The position numbers and the translations under genes are program-made. A DNA stretch of 64,000 nt from Rhizopus arrhizus (taxonomy: Eukaryota > Mucoromycota > Mucoromycetes > Mucorales > Rhizopodaceae), in assembly GCA_024220505.1 (NCBI GenBank), contig JAKZZE010000030.1:467501-531500 (forward strand), given 5' to 3'. Under the pieces are notes generated by a model, which was not told the origin of the DNA, ran no database searches, and saw nothing but the letters and a program-made list of their open reading frames with translations. Position 1 is the first letter of the stretch. Every line of letters begins with the position of its first letter. Shown piece by piece: positions 23,561 to 36,479 of this stretch.

Positions 23561-25400
23561 TGCGGAAGGGATCTATGAAGTATCTTTATAAAATAAAAGA
23601 TGAATGCTTAAAAAAAGAAATGTAGATTAGGCCTGTGCTTGGCTTATTTATTCGTCTACGGTTGATGTTGAAATAGCGAGTTGCACAAGGATGATCAGAT
23701 AATGAGTTTTACACATTTGCATCTCTTGTGTCGCTTGTTCTTTTTTCTTCTTTATTTTTTACGTCTCTCTTTATTTTGACACCTACAAACTTAACCTGTA
23801 ACCAAAAATAAAAGCTGTCAAAGGTTGATTATGAGCACTTGATCAACATCTTTATAATTGCAAACAATGAACAAGTAGACAATTGACTCTTTCTCTCTCT
23901 CTTCCTCTTCAAAAAAAAAAAGACAATTTCATAAGCTATATTATCAGACCTGCTGTAACAACAAAGTCCTAATATTTTGATGCTACATGAAACGAAGGCT
24001 GCTAATATGACTACTACTATTATTATTATACAAAGAAAGAGAAGATTATAGGGTTACCAACACGATCACACTGTATAATTTGGTTATGTTATAAGATGAC
24101 TGAAATACCAGTAGCCTGATGAACACGATGTGTTGTCAGACTTGTTTCCAAAGAAGAACTAAAGAAGATGACATGGCATCATGACTCTATGGAAATACGA
24201 TAACAATTGTATAGGAAAGACAGAGGATTGGGATGTGGTTATGATGAGAATATTGGCTGCAATAGGAACGATAGTTTTGCTTTTATGTATTGCTTAGAAT
24301 CAAAGACAGATCGCGTTTTGTCTTATATCAAATTTATTATACATAATGCACAATAAATATTTGAAAAACAGGATCGAAATTGATCTTTCATGGTTGTGAC
24401 TATATACGTCTGCTTTTTCTATAGCAATTGATTATGAAGATGTATAACATTGGATTGTTTTCCTGTGAAAATTATCTATCAGAGGATATATGAATAATGT
24501 AAATGGATCATTTTATAAAGCGTTGTGGTCTATGTCTATCTTGAGTTATGTCACTTTATATTTAGTAATTCAAAATAACGTTTCGTTTGCAAGCAAAGAT
24601 CACGAGCTGCTCAAGTGTACATAAGCTATTTAAAATCAAAATTGTGCTTTTTATAATAAGCATTATTTGAAAAAATCCTTTTCTAAACAAAACTCTAAGC
24701 TTAATCTGTAAGTGGAATTCAGAAAAAAAATGGTAAGCAAGGTTCATGAATATACTGTACATAACAGTGTAATATGTACTCTGCTAAACAAGCTGATTGT
24801 TTACAACATTTTGATCAATCGTTCTTTATTAACTTTTTCTTAGCTTTAGGATACTATGCCCTCAACGTTGGAGCAGACACTGCTAGATTGCAAAAGAAAA
24901 CACTTTCATTTTTGCTGAGATAGGGCTTTTCTTTGCTTATCTATTTATCTTAGACATACAGATGATATACAAGCATAATTAAAAAATAAAAGCTTTGAAT
25001 TCATCCAAAACTACATGTATATGACACAATCACTCTTTATGATTACTGTGATTGATGTCCAATAAGAGTGTTATTTTGAATATAAAATGCTTTCTTTAGA
25101 ATAACGTTTAAAAAAAAAAAACTTTATTTAAAATAAACCTTGTTTAGGCGCATGATATTTAATGCATATATCGCTTTCGCCCGAGGCAAATAAAAAAAAA
25201 AGAAAAGGAGGTTAAAAGTCCCTTTGGGATCAAAGGTAAAATGGTATGGTTCTTTAGAATTACCGTTTTCCAAGATAATATACATAAATATAAGCTATAA
25301 ATACACAGTCTATAATAAATGGTGTACTTAAAACACTATATTGATCCTAACTATTACGGTATCATTCAATTCTCTATAAAAGGATGACCTTTTTTTTATT
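23561..25400. other. Intergenic, no gene recognised
   Basis: AT-rich, no convincing coding sequence on either strand. Short open segments at about 24840-24925 follow a TTCTTAG acceptor-like site but cannot be linked to other exons. Confidence 0.35.
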
Positions 25401-25410
25401 GTAACAGTGA

Positions 25411-28400
25411 TTAAAGTAAAGATAATTTAAGAGTGACGATTTCAAAAGGTTTAAATGTAATCACTGTTCCTTCATCAATCTGCCTTTGCTGCTGTAATTC
25501 AACAATGTCATCGTCTAATACTCTAAGGTTTTTACTAAAGGTTCGACTTTGACTAGGATTGGTTGTATTGATGATTGGTATTGATTCAATTTCATCTTCT
25601 AATATGTTGCATTTACTGATTTTTTCAATTACTTTTGAACTACCCCAGAAAAATAAGCTTTAAATTCCTATATTCTCGGTGAGGATTACCTTATTAATCT
25701 GGCTTTAGCATGGCCTCCGTAAGCTTCATATAATCTAAGGATAATATCATCTGAATCTTCTGCCTTCTTAATCGTATCCAGCACTACATTGGGAGCGTTT
25801 TCTATTGTGAATTGAGGAATAAGGTGTTCAAAATCGTGTATTCTGATTTTAGGTACAACCCTGTATACATCATTAGAAATCTAAACTGATGTGTTGGTTG
25901 TTATATATACTACCTTGATAATAAAGGTGAATTGAAGTTGTAACCTTGTTGAATGACATCTGATTGCAAAAAGTGGTTTGGATGAGGATAAATGGCATAT
26001 TTGAATGTATGGTGCCCTATATCACAATTGGAATCAGGAGCCTTAGGCGATCGAAGCAAGGAAAGTCGCATCGAATTCTGGAAAGCTGAGCATCCATATT
26101 TGCAATCATTCAAGAGGGCCATACCATAGCCATACTCGGAAAGATCCATAAACTTTTGTGCGACGACTTCAAATTTGGCACTATCCCAACTGGTGTTGTA
26201 ATGAGTCGGTCGACCAATAAATCCATATTGGCATTCATAGTGAGCAATGTCTGTCATAATATCCCATGCAAACTCCACTTTTAAGAACTTTCTATTTTCA
26301 TTCCAATCAACCTCAGTCTCAAAATCCAAGCGACGTGAAATGGCAGTAAGAGCAACCACCTGTCTCAATCGGCTGTATTTGGAGATTTGTTTCTCAATCA
26401 AAAGTGAAGCTCGCAAAGGCCCCTGTTCAAGGATCTGGATCGATCCAGCCTCCACACGTCGTGCCTTTTCGAGATGATAAATCTCAATGTCCCAGGCATC
26501 CCAAAAGAGAGGGATATCGTCATAAACCTTGAACTCGTTACCGCATTCACCTGGTCGGACTAGATTGCGTTCGATCTGTTTGTCGAATAATTGAACAATA
26601 TGCCCAGATTGGTCAAAGGTGACCTGGATAAAACCGTTCTCAATCACAATCTGGTTGAGTGCGTCCATCTTGACCTTGACTGGTTCACAATCGAGTGGTT
26701 GGTTAAGAAGATAACCCTTGGATCCCATCGATGGTACACTATTTACTATGAAACAGTAAACTGTGAGAACAGGAAAACAAAGCTTTTTTTTGCAATGAAC
26801 TACCATAAACATAAGCAGATCTCCCAAAGGCTGAATATTGATTGACGGTAGGTAAACTATCATTCAAGGGCACTTGGATAATCTCTGTTCGTTCCCAGGG
26901 CAATGTATTCACAACAACCAAACCTAAAAAGGGAAATTAATGAACACACACCATAAAGAAAACACCTTGTATTACCATGTGTGTCATTAATAACAAGTTC
27001 TTCTTGAAGGCCAAGTAACTTGGTCAAGTATTCATTTCTCATTTGTTTTCCCAAAATATCGATCTTTGTATAAATTTGTAAACAGTCATCATAGACCATT
27101 TCAATAGCTGAACCACCCATTACATCATGAAATTGAGTTAGGCATAACAGTTTCCAAAATTCAGTTAGTGCCTCTTTAGGATATCTACCGTATATGTCTT
27201 AGCTGTAGTCTTTTTTTAAGCAATAGATCTTACCTAAAAGAGTCAGGAAATTTCAAAAGAGTCAAAGTAGCCAACATTTCAATATCGCGTAACAAGAATT
27301 CGCAGCTTCTGTTCAACTTTTTACATAAAGATTGCGTTGTATAAATACCTCTGTGTAATTCAAAATACTATGCATAACATTTAATTGGCATGCAGTAATG
27401 CAAAATAACACATACCAATTCTCCTTTCCAAAAGGGCAGTTCTGTTGCCGTCTTTTCAACATGTTCGTAAAATTCACTGACTGAAGTCATTTTCACTTTT
27501 GGAAGTCCATCCTTTTTAAACCCTCCATCAGAGTTGATATGATTATTATTTATCTATGGGGGAACCTTACCACATCCTTCATTCTTCTCAATCTTTCAAT
27601 CATACTCGCCAGTGGTCCTCCTCCACCATCTCCATTACCATAAACCAGCAAACTGTGATTGGTAAACACCTTGTCTTTATGGTTCTTTACACTAATACAA
27701 ATTTAAGTATTTGTACTACTAAATAAAATGTTACCTTCTAACGAGTTCTTCTGGTGTGCACTGGGCATTATAAGTTTCTGAGGGCGTCATATGAGTCAAT
27801 ACATTGGAACCATCTAAACCAATCCACCAAAATGTAGTCAAGGGAAACTTGTTGACATTGTTCCATGATAATTTTTGAGTAAAAAAATACTTCAAATCTG
27901 CCAATTTCATCAATTGAGGAATCTATGCTCAAGAATTAGTCATTGATCCTTGCATTTTGTCTTTAGCATGATGTACTTGGGATGAATAGCCAAATGAATC
28001 AGGTATCCAAAATACTTTGCATCGACTGCCAAAATTGTCTTTAAAAAATCGTTGTCCTAATAAGAATTGCCTAGAAAGCGATTCACCACTTGGAATATTG
28101 GTATCCATCTCTACCCAAGCCTATGTATACTAATAAGCAAAGAGTTATGCTGTCCACTCTTCTACATACCCCGCCTGTTGGTACAAATTGGCCTAAGCTT
28201 GCTTTTTCCAGTAATCTTTCCCATAGCGGTTCATACTTTTCTTTTAGCCATTCATATTGTTGTGCTTGAGATGCAATGAATTTATAATCAGGGTATTTAT
28301 CCATTAAATCTATTTGTGAAGACCAACTTCTTGCACATTTACGCTTCGTTTCTTCAAAAGGCCACAACCAAGCAACATCTATCCAGCAACAGTTAGCTCT

Positions 28401-29475
28401 TCTTGATTTCCATCAAGCATTACACATTACCAATATGACAATGTCCAACTGCATGAATTTCATGCTGTGCATCTCCGTTTCTAGCATTCAAGAATTCATG
28501 AGCCATCTTCAGTCCTTCTATAATAGATCGATCATCTCCAGCGTGAAATACATTGATGATCTGATTGGCTGTATAAAGTGCTTGAGAACCTCTCAAAGAA
28601 TCTTCTGGTAAATCTTTTCCCATACCAAATATGACTTGAAAGTCATATAGTAGTTCCCATGCAAGCTTATTAGGTACCGCAATTTCCTATGAAACACATA
28701 TGAACACTACACACCTTTTGGCATTTTGACAGGTACATACCACGTTATGCAAATTAAAGAATCGATTGGGATCGGGTGGACCGATTAAGCCGTTACCAGT
28801 ACCAAACATACCATTGCATGCCATTTCAACATAAAACTGAATCACCTCCCCACCTTGAGCATGGGGTGTTAGCGTGTATTCTAATCGAGCATCACTTCCA
28901 GCTAATAACAAAATTAATAAACTTGCTACACGCAATATTACACGTACCTCCGCCTGTTAAACCTTGCATAGGTGTCCCTTCCATACTCCAAATAAGTGCC
29001 TCATTATCTGAATTCCATATAAAATGAACTTGTTCTCCAACAAACTCTTCTGGAATCTTTAAACGGACATGAAACCAGTGAGTTGACTATAGAAACACGT
29101 CAATAAAGAATCTGAACTATCTGAAGTAGAGTATTATTATACCCAAGAAGGTCCAAACCATTCGCCTAGATGAGTAGGTCTGAATTCTTGTCGAATGGCC
29201 TCTTCAAATGGTATTCTTTTCAAATCAGGTACACTATAGACAAGCAAAGAGATATATTCCTCAGAATCTGTTCTCGCTCTGTAAAGTTGAGATAATAAAC
29301 TGATATCAGAGCCATTGACACCTGCAGTTGTAAAATTAGAACAACGATCCACTGTAATGCTTCTTATAAGTTTAGGATGATTAAGAATTTTCGGTTGTGA
29401 AGAGACATTGCTGTTATTGGTAATGGGGAAAGGTATGAAATTTGAAGGATCAAAAGGAAATTGATTCAAATTCAT
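25411..29475 (-). CDS. Class II alpha-mannosidase (GH38, Ams1-like)
   Basis: About 15 exons joined by short introns give a protein near 1,100 residues, close to yeast vacuolar Ams1 (1,083). Start ATG at 29475 (MNLNQFPFD); the frame is open further up only through a TTG. Key GH38 features are visible: the zinc-binding H-C-H-I-D-V-A-W-L-W motif around residues 294-303 (split by an intron at about 28433/28380), the catalytic-Asp block [11 protein letters not shown] (about 28025-27990) and the QFHDVMGG motif (about 27140-27117). The C-terminal half is the typical GH38 beta domain ([13 protein letters not shown], about 26505-26470). No signal peptide is seen, as in Ams1-type enzymes that reach the vacuole from the cytosol. 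Expected role: trimming alpha-mannosyl residues from free oligosaccharides and glycoproteins during turnover. No frameshift seen. Confidence 0.92.
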
Positions 29476-29539
29476 TACTGAATAAGTGAAAGAAAAAGGA
29501 AAAGTGGGAATTTTTTTTTCCTCTTTATTCAAACATCTT

Positions 29540-30500
29540 TCATCTTACCCGAATTTCACACACACACATACATGTAATATATATTAAGTTGGACATATTA
29601 TAGTTCTTGTGTATATGGTTTTTTTTTTATTACTTAATTGTTGATTTATGCCACTCACTAAATGATCAACTAAGTAGATCTAGCTTTTTTTTTTCTTGCT
29701 TGAGAACCAATTCAAATTAAACAATTGATTTAATGGCTGCTTTGTGTCAATTTCAAATCGTACATTTTCATACAGAATGACTTAGAATTTGGTATAACTA
29801 TAGTATATCTTATATTAAATAAAGGTCGGTTACCAGTTTAATCAACAATGACAAACGAAATAAACATATTCATATAGCAATCTTGAGCTAATCTTAATTT
29901 TCTTTTTTTGAAAAAAAAAAAAAAAAAAAAAACACGTTTTCTCGTGTCAACTTTCATTTCAAAGCAAGCAAGAATAAGTATTATTATCACCTTTTAGTTT
30001 ACTTTTATCTGCTATAGACGCAAAGTTGAGTTGTGTCAAACTCTTTTGATGCGTAGAAATCTTTCCTAGTTTTTTGTTTAACCGATGGATGCCAACCAAG
30101 TTAAACCTCAAATTGCTTATTTACCCTCCTATACCAAGAAAAAAACCTACTTTTTTTTATAGATTGATTTTGATTTATATACGATTTGTAATCTAAGAGG
30201 AAAAGGGTTCGAAACAGTTAGATAATCCGAATAGCAAGGAATCATAGCAAAGCTTGATATAAACCCTTTGGGAATAGCTTATTATATACACTCGTCTATT
30301 TCTTAAAAATATTCATGATTGTAGACTACTTTATGTAAACGCTAATATCATGTTAGTTTTGATTTTCAATTGAGGATTTCTTTTAACAAAGCTCACATTG
30401 TACTTAAAAACATAATAAAATAAAAAGCTCTATATACTCTTATCCACTATGTTTCTCATGTCACTTTATTTTCATAAGCTTCTGCATGATCTGACCTTTA
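29540..30500. other. Intergenic between mannosidase and CoA-binding gene
   Basis: AT-rich DNA with an (AC)n tract just upstream of the mannosidase (29559-29570), homopolymer A at 29910-29932 and no ORF of note. It holds the upstream region of the mannosidase gene. Confidence 0.35.
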
Positions 30501-30503
30501 AAT

Positions 30504-31014
30504 TTATAACCGACTTTTCATAAGGCTCGGACCTTGTACTAAAAGACAAGGCCCACCAAGGATGACGTGCAAATCACTTTGATTTTTTACATATTCAGCT
30601 ACATCGTGGTCTTCTGCACCAGGTTGAATCCAAATGTACTTGAACCCCAATTCTTTTGCTTCTTGCAATACATTTAAAGTAATCTTGGGTGGAGTAATGA
30701 TGGATATCGAAGTATCAGCAGGGTTATTAATTTCCCTTATACTCTTCGCTGCCTTTAACCCCTCAATCTCTTCCTCTTTCTACCTTACATTAATTAGATG
30801 TATATATAATAACAATGACTTACTGGATGAACAGGAGTGACTTGAAGATTATGGGACTGATACCTGTTGATTATTAATCATTTTGCTTCTTTTTTTCTTG
30901 TTTTCTATTTACCAACGCAAGATACGATTACCAAACTTTTGTCGATTACTACTTGCACCTACTACAATGAAATAAGGATTATTTATAAACCTTTGAGCTA
31001 TTGCGTTAGACATA
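30504..31014 (-). CDS. CoA-binding domain protein (YccU-like)
   Basis: Three exons can be read. Exon 1 starts at 31014 (MSNAIAQRFINNPYFIVVGAS), exon 2 encodes YQSHNLQVTPVHP, and exon 3 runs from KEEEIEGLKA to the stop at 30504, about 130-140 residues in all. The Rossmann-like nucleotide-binding start (V-V-G-A-S-x-N-R-x-K-F-G-N), the V-x-P-V-x-P-K-x-x-x-I-E-G block and the late IWIQPGAED motif are hallmarks of the CoA-binding domain family (PF13380). Such small proteins bind CoA or acyl-CoA through the Rossmann fold; their physiological role in fungi is not settled. Introns use GTAAAT/CAG and GTAAGT/TAG. Confidence 0.8.
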
Positions 31015-31019
31015 AGAAA

Positions 31020-33110
31020 AAGAAAAAGAAAACTATTCCCCACAACCATTGTGTTTAAATTTAAATCTCAGTCTATGATCATACACTAATAAATACAACA
31101 GCGACTTAAGTGATGGCACTTTTCTTTTAACGTGACAGGTATGACGAAATTAATTCATCTTTCCTTCATTTCGAGAGCTATCAACAATCAAAATGAAACA
31201 TGTCATTCTCAGATAAAAGCGATGCAAATGGAGAATCGTGGAGGGCGGAGTTTTGTTTATTTCAGACTTACAAGGCAAAAAGACACATAAGCTTTTGATC
31301 CTATGAGAACCATGCATCAATAAAGCAATAGTCTATTCATGCTTTTAAGCTATACACACTATTGTTTTCTTAAACATGAAAGCTTACTAATAGACGTCAA
31401 TGGCTTTGTTCATTTATTATATAATACTTGTAAATCAATTTCTATTATATTTTACAGTTTATTTGTATCTTCATCGCATGTTTGCAATAAGAATAGTTGC
31501 AAGTGACTATAAATAAATGTAAGTTTGTTTGTGTGTCATGTCATTTGTAGCAAATTTCTGCTGCCTTTTAAGTTTCTTTTTCTATGATTCCTTTAACTTT
31601 AGTGATGTTTATATCCATCATAAAGCAACATGTTCTCTTTGATTTAATTTGATTATAATGAGAAATGTTGGGATTGCATTAGATAAATAACAATTGAGTA
31701 TTTACTTTGGGACAGTCTCATTGCAAAAAGTTTCGAAACTTTGTTATGCTTTTATCCTTTTATCTGAACTAGGCAAAAGCGAAATGACTGTGTTGTAGCT
31801 TCAAGCTATGTCTGTTTATCGAGCCCGCTTTATAGTTAGGATCGTCTTGTATTATTGTAATAAAAAAGATGATAGATAAATGTTTCAAACCAGTCTTTGT
31901 GGCTCATGTTTTTGTATAGACTGTGGTCAAGCCCAGTGGGAAGAATCTCTTGCACCTCTTTTGTTCATAAGAAGCCTGTAATTATATGATCTATTTTTCT
32001 TTATAAAACATGTTTTTTTAGGGGACCTTGTACCACTCGAGATATGGCTATATGTTTAATGTTATCAATGATGCAGTATCGATTCCGATCATAACAAATT
32101 CAAACAAGGACATTTATTATTCTTTTAATGAAAATTTACAATATCGTTGCAGGTTGTGCTGCTTTTAATGATGACCACTACCATGATATAAAAAGTATTA
32201 TTGAATGTCTTCATTCATTTTATAGTTACTGCCTATCCTTTGGATTCAAGCGATCGTTTGTAGTTTCTGTATTTCGATATCGCATTCTTTTTTTACTTGG
32301 CAAGAAATCCAAACACCTACTATTAAAGTACGAGGAAACCTGCTAGAGACGAAGAGTGAAACGGTATATTTTGATTCTACTTGACTGGTATTGCCTCTTG
32401 TTCTCTTGATAGACCTGTGCCGGTTACACAGTAAGAAAAGTGAGTATCTGGCACACTCTTATTCACAACAGTAAAAGATCCATTTTGCTTTTTGTACTTG
32501 CTTTGAGGAATTTTAATGAATGATGTGTTTTTTTGGATGAATCAAACTCATAAGTACAAGCAAAGGGTGAAATATTCCTTTATTCTTCTTAAGCTTGCTG
32601 TTGAATAAAAGGGCATAGCATGTGTGCGACCATTTCTTTTTTTCGCCGCACTGCTCTTTACAACATGTTTCTATTGCAAACAATGCTGTAAATGACACGT
32701 AAAAATGATACTTTGTATGTGATTCAATAAAATTGTACCTTTCTTTTATTATTTCTCTTCTTGCTAGTACTTTTGTTCAGTTCTTACAAAAGAACAAATT
32801 TAGTTAATAATTGCCATGGAAGCGAAGTTCAATGACAATTAATACTCACTTTGTTGATATCATCCAATGCTGCTTTATTTATCTTTATAAAAATTTTCTT
32901 TTGTTGAGCAATGAACTGGTTCACTTCTTTTGTCATTGCTACAAGACTATTCTGTAGGGATGAAGTTGAAGAGGTGATTTCTGGTCGGGCGGCGAATTAG
33001 AAAAACGTATTACAAGTATACTATGACGCTGCTTTTTTTTAGGCCGTCAAACTATGGCGCTAGTTAAATTAGTAAGGATGTTGTATGCGGTATATCTATT
33101 CGTATTTATT
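31020..33110. other. Intergenic; one possible exon fragment
   Basis: Mostly AT-rich without coding sequence. On the minus strand, about 32990-32850 encodes a protein-like stretch (AMTKEVNQFIAQQKKIF and KINKAALDDINK) ending at a GTGAGT donor. It could be the first coding exon of a small gene, but I could not find convincing following exons. Confidence 0.3.
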
Positions 33111-33114
33111 ATTA

Positions 33115-33603
33115 TTTATTATTTCGCAATAACCCATGTGAGCACATAATAATATGAATATTGGATTGCCCGGGTCAGATCAAAGGGGAGTATAAAAGAA
33201 ACTAAAAACCTTTTGCTAGTCAAAAGGGAAAAAAGAGAAAGAAGGGGAGAGGAAAAAGAAAATGTATCTTCAAATACTAGATCAATTGTTGCACATCCAA
33301 GCTATCAACTTGGTACCAAGAGGGGAAGATTCAGGAGGGAGTTTACCATGATGCATATAGTCGAGTTCGAATAAGATTTGGCAGATAGCAGGCCATCGAA
33401 CGGTCCAAGCAGAATTTGTAGAGTTCGCATTAGGAGACATGAGTTTCCTGCGTTTGTTGGGTAGTTGATTCAACAGAAACGACAGATGATCGGCTTCAGT
33501 ACGAGGCATTTGTAAACGGCGGTGCATATGTAGACATTCTGTGGCATGAGAATGAGTGAGCATGACATTGGGATGGTAGATACACGGCTGTGGTATACCA
33601 CCA
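33115..33603 (-). mobile_element. Inverted copy of a LINE 3' end
   Basis: Reverse complement of about 38147-38633 at very high identity, including the C-terminal protein segment (VMLTRSHATECLHMHRRL), the 3' UTR with an SmaI-like CCCGGG, and the TAA-rich 3' tail (here at the left end, 33105-33128). A 5'-truncated LINE insertion on the minus strand is the simplest reading. Confidence 0.85.
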
Positions 33604-34277
33604 AATCATTATCTGCTCAATTCACTCAATATACCAATAGTCAGCGATACTTGGGATCATTTCCATCTCCAGTTTGGGCTCAACAATGTTTGCTAGTGTT
33701 TGAAAACAACGATGATGTTGGAAGTTATCCTCTCGAAACCCTGCAAGCAATATCTTCTTTTTTCTGTCAACAAAAGGCAACATTCTTTGATCACTCATAC
33801 AGCGAAGACAACACAATTAAATTTTTATACAAGATAGCGAAAGAGATAACCGTTGAAGAAACCCAGTATGAAAATAACTTTCGACACACTTTGGATATAG
33901 TGGTGACAAGCAATGCAAAGTGCTTAAACAGAATTAAGAAGTCTTTAACAGGTGTGCCTGATATCAAAAAGGCAGAAAGGTTGATCGAAAAAGGTCTCGC
34001 GTACAATGCCAGTGTCAAAAGACAGTTATCCAATATATCTACAGACTCTGAAAGCGAATTAAAGTTTCCTGAAAAGCTACCTGTTGAAATCAAACGTCCT
34101 CGTATAACACCCGAATTAGCAGACGAAATCGCATTTATAAAAAGATTCAAAACAAATGTTGGTCGCATGAATTGGACTCAATGTCTTAGGGAAGCTCACG
34201 AAAACAATCTCTTATTACGCTATTCAACTGGATCCAGCCTTCGCGTCAATTTCAGTACACATGTCAAAGATATGTAA
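33604..34277 (+). CDS. Orphan ORF, 5' end abutting a LINE fragment
   Basis: An open frame of about 225 codons after the LINE junction, ending at a TAA at 34275-34277. The frame runs back into the LINE (ATG at 33552 lies inside it), so the original start has been lost or replaced. The sequence is soluble-looking and mixed helical, with a segment NNFRHTLDIVVTSNAKCL and a Lys/Pro/Arg stretch (PVEIKRPRITPELADEI) in the C-terminal third. I recognise no domain. Either a truncated host gene or an unrecognised part of a mobile element. Confidence 0.45.
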
Positions 34278-34328
34278 AGTTAAACTATTGTAACTCAGTC
34301 CGTAAATAAAAAAAGCAACAACAGGTAT

Positions 34329-34575
34329 TATTAGGTGTATTAAGCGTACTTAGCGTATTTAGCGTATTTAGCGTATTAAGCGTATTAAGCGTATTAAGCG
34401 TATTAAGCGTATTAAGCGTATTAAGCGTATTAAGCGTATTAAGCGTATTAAGCGTATTAAGCGTATTAAGCGTATTAAGCGTATTAAGCGTATTAAGCGT
34501 ATTAAGCGTATTAAGCGTATTAAGCGTATTAGCGTATTTAGCGTATTTAGCGTATTAGCGTATTAGGTGTATTAC
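34329..34575. repeat. 9-bp minisatellite (TTAAGCGTA)n
   Basis: About 20 perfect consecutive TTAAGCGTA units in the core (34370-34530), flanked on both sides by variants (TTTAGCGTA, TTAGCGTA, TTAGGTGTA). Edges are more diverged than the centre, the usual pattern for arrays homogenised by slippage or unequal exchange. Confidence 0.95.
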
Positions 34576-34692
34576 TCAGCGTTTTTTTTTTAAAAATGAT
34601 TTTTTTTGTTTTAGCTTCTATACATTCATATATATTGTGTTGCTTTTATGATATTTATATTGATAATAAAAAAAAATATAAATCTCTACCTA

Positions 34693-36458
34693 TCAATATA
34701 CACATCACAAAAACAATAAAAAAAAAAAAAAAAAAAAAAAAAACAGAAAAAAAGATCAGTAATATATTTTTATACTGAGATTTTTCAATCGAGACTTATC
34801 TAAGGCGCAAAATTTTAGTAATATTAGCCTTAGCTATTGAACTATGACTATATTGGTTGGTCTTGCTCGAAGAACCTTGGCATTTTGACTTTAATGCCAT
34901 TTTTTTTTTTTTTTTTTTCAATGGCTATATAATGTTGATATCGAAAATATAGGTTTCTTTAATACTCTCATAAAATTTTGCTCAATAAACCATTATATTT
35001 ACTTTTATACATTTCAGTACTTTTATAAACCTTGCGATTTATCTAAAAAAAATTATTTTTGATTTTCATGTCGACAACTAGATTCTATCATTACCTCCCT
35101 TCTGGTGATTTTGTTTGTGATCAATTAGATACAGAAGAACCTGAATAAAAGAAGCAGAAGCGACTGTTAATACGTTGTATCGTTTGGAGAATCTTTCAGA
35201 TATTTCAATCTCGTCAGAGGAAGAAGAAGAATCTTTAGATACAGTAATGGCTATAGACGAATTTGAATTAGGTTTGGCTTGTCTACCTGCCATGGTTTGG
35301 ACACCAACAAAGTATAAGCCATCGCAAATGGCTGAATTCATTTCTCTAATCCAGAACCATAACTTTAAAATATCTAAAGCTGCCGTAAAAGCTCAAATTG
35401 AACCTAAATCTGCCTATAAGTACCATAACGAATGGAGAGCAAATGGAGGAACAGTATTGCCTGGTTATAAACTAGCATATGAAGTTAAACTAAAAGGTAA
35501 TAACATTAAGCTTACTGAAAACCACTCACAATTCATTGATAATTACGTCGAAAATCATCCAACCTGTATTGTCAAAGATGTTACCGACTGTCTTTGTGCT
35601 GCCTTTGATGATTTGACGATTAATGAATCAAGTGTCTATCGTCACATAACTGGCAAACTTCAGTTTACACTCACTCGTACTCAACCAAGAATAACAGGAC
35701 GAAATTTCGAAGACACAATTAAAAAACGTCGACAATTTGTTGAGTATCTTATGGAAAATACCGTCGATTTTAAAAGAAAAGGTGTTTTTGTGGATGAAAA
35801 TGAATTCAAAAAAATATGGTGCGTCCTGCTGGTTGGTCCAAGAAAGGAACACCTGTGGAAGTGGAAGTACAGCCGGAAGGCACCAGTCTGAGTATTTTGG
35901 GCTGCATGTCAGCCTATGGATTAATTGCAGTTTCTCGGCAGGTTCCAAAGTCCAAAGGCTATAAAAAGCAGAAGATAGCTGATACAAAGAGAGCACTACC
36001 ACATGACACCAAACCATCACACTTTCTGCTATTTGTGGAAAAAATGACTTCTACACTTAACAAGCTTGGCTTACATAATATGCATATTGTTATGGATAAT
36101 GCCACAATACACAAAACCAAAGAAGTCGTGACAGCAATTCGTGAAAATGGGCATACTGCTTTGTTTCTACCACCATACTCGCCTTTTTTAAATCCCATTG
36201 AAGAGTGTTAATCAAAGATTAAGGGAGAAGTACGTAAAACGCCTTTTTTGAAGAACGAAATGATTGCTGACAGAACTGAAGAGGCAGTCCAGAAAGTTAC
36301 ACCTGAAGACTGTCGAGGTTGGATCTGTCACTCACGAAGATTATTTACAAAGTGTATGAATATGGAAAGAATATAAGTTTATAATTAATAAATCTAGTTT
36401 TGTTAGAACTGCTATAAGTTCTTTTTTTTTTTTTTTTGTTTTGTGATGTGTATATTGA
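34693..36458 (+). mobile_element. DD34E DNA transposon with short terminal inverted repeats
   Basis: Left end TCAATATACACATCAC at 34693; its exact reverse complement ends at 36458. Pairing continues into an A-rich/T-rich tract (34710-34743 and 36421-36440). The left end is preceded by TA, as expected for Tc1/mariner insertion; the right flank reads TG, so the duplication has decayed. The body encodes a damaged DDE transposase. Confidence 0.8.
35175..36376 (+). pseudogene. DD34E transposase, frameshifted
   Basis: Codes for a transposase with an N-terminal acidic stretch, a helix-turn-helix-like region (about 35330-35430) and a DDE core: VFVDENEF (first Asp, about 35787-35810), IVMDNATIH (second Asp) and PFLNPIEEC (Glu), with 34 residues between the last two. 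A frameshift near 35815 splits the protein, and a TAA at about 36209 cuts the tail, which continues in frame to about 36376. It is distinct in sequence from the 3.5-kb and 57.8-kb transposases. Confidence 0.82.
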
Positions 36459-36479
36459 TGGTCAAACATTTCTACCGAT

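Noticed and set aside
29137..29532. Mannosidase start at 29532
   Set aside because: That frame opens with TTG; the first ATG is at 29475 and gives a sensible N-terminus.
30190..30230. tRNA gene suggested by a GGTTCGAAA motif
   Set aside because: No acceptor-stem pairing or A-box at the correct distance.
34329..34575. CRISPR-like array
   Set aside because: Units are contiguous 9-mers with no unique spacers. It is a minisatellite.
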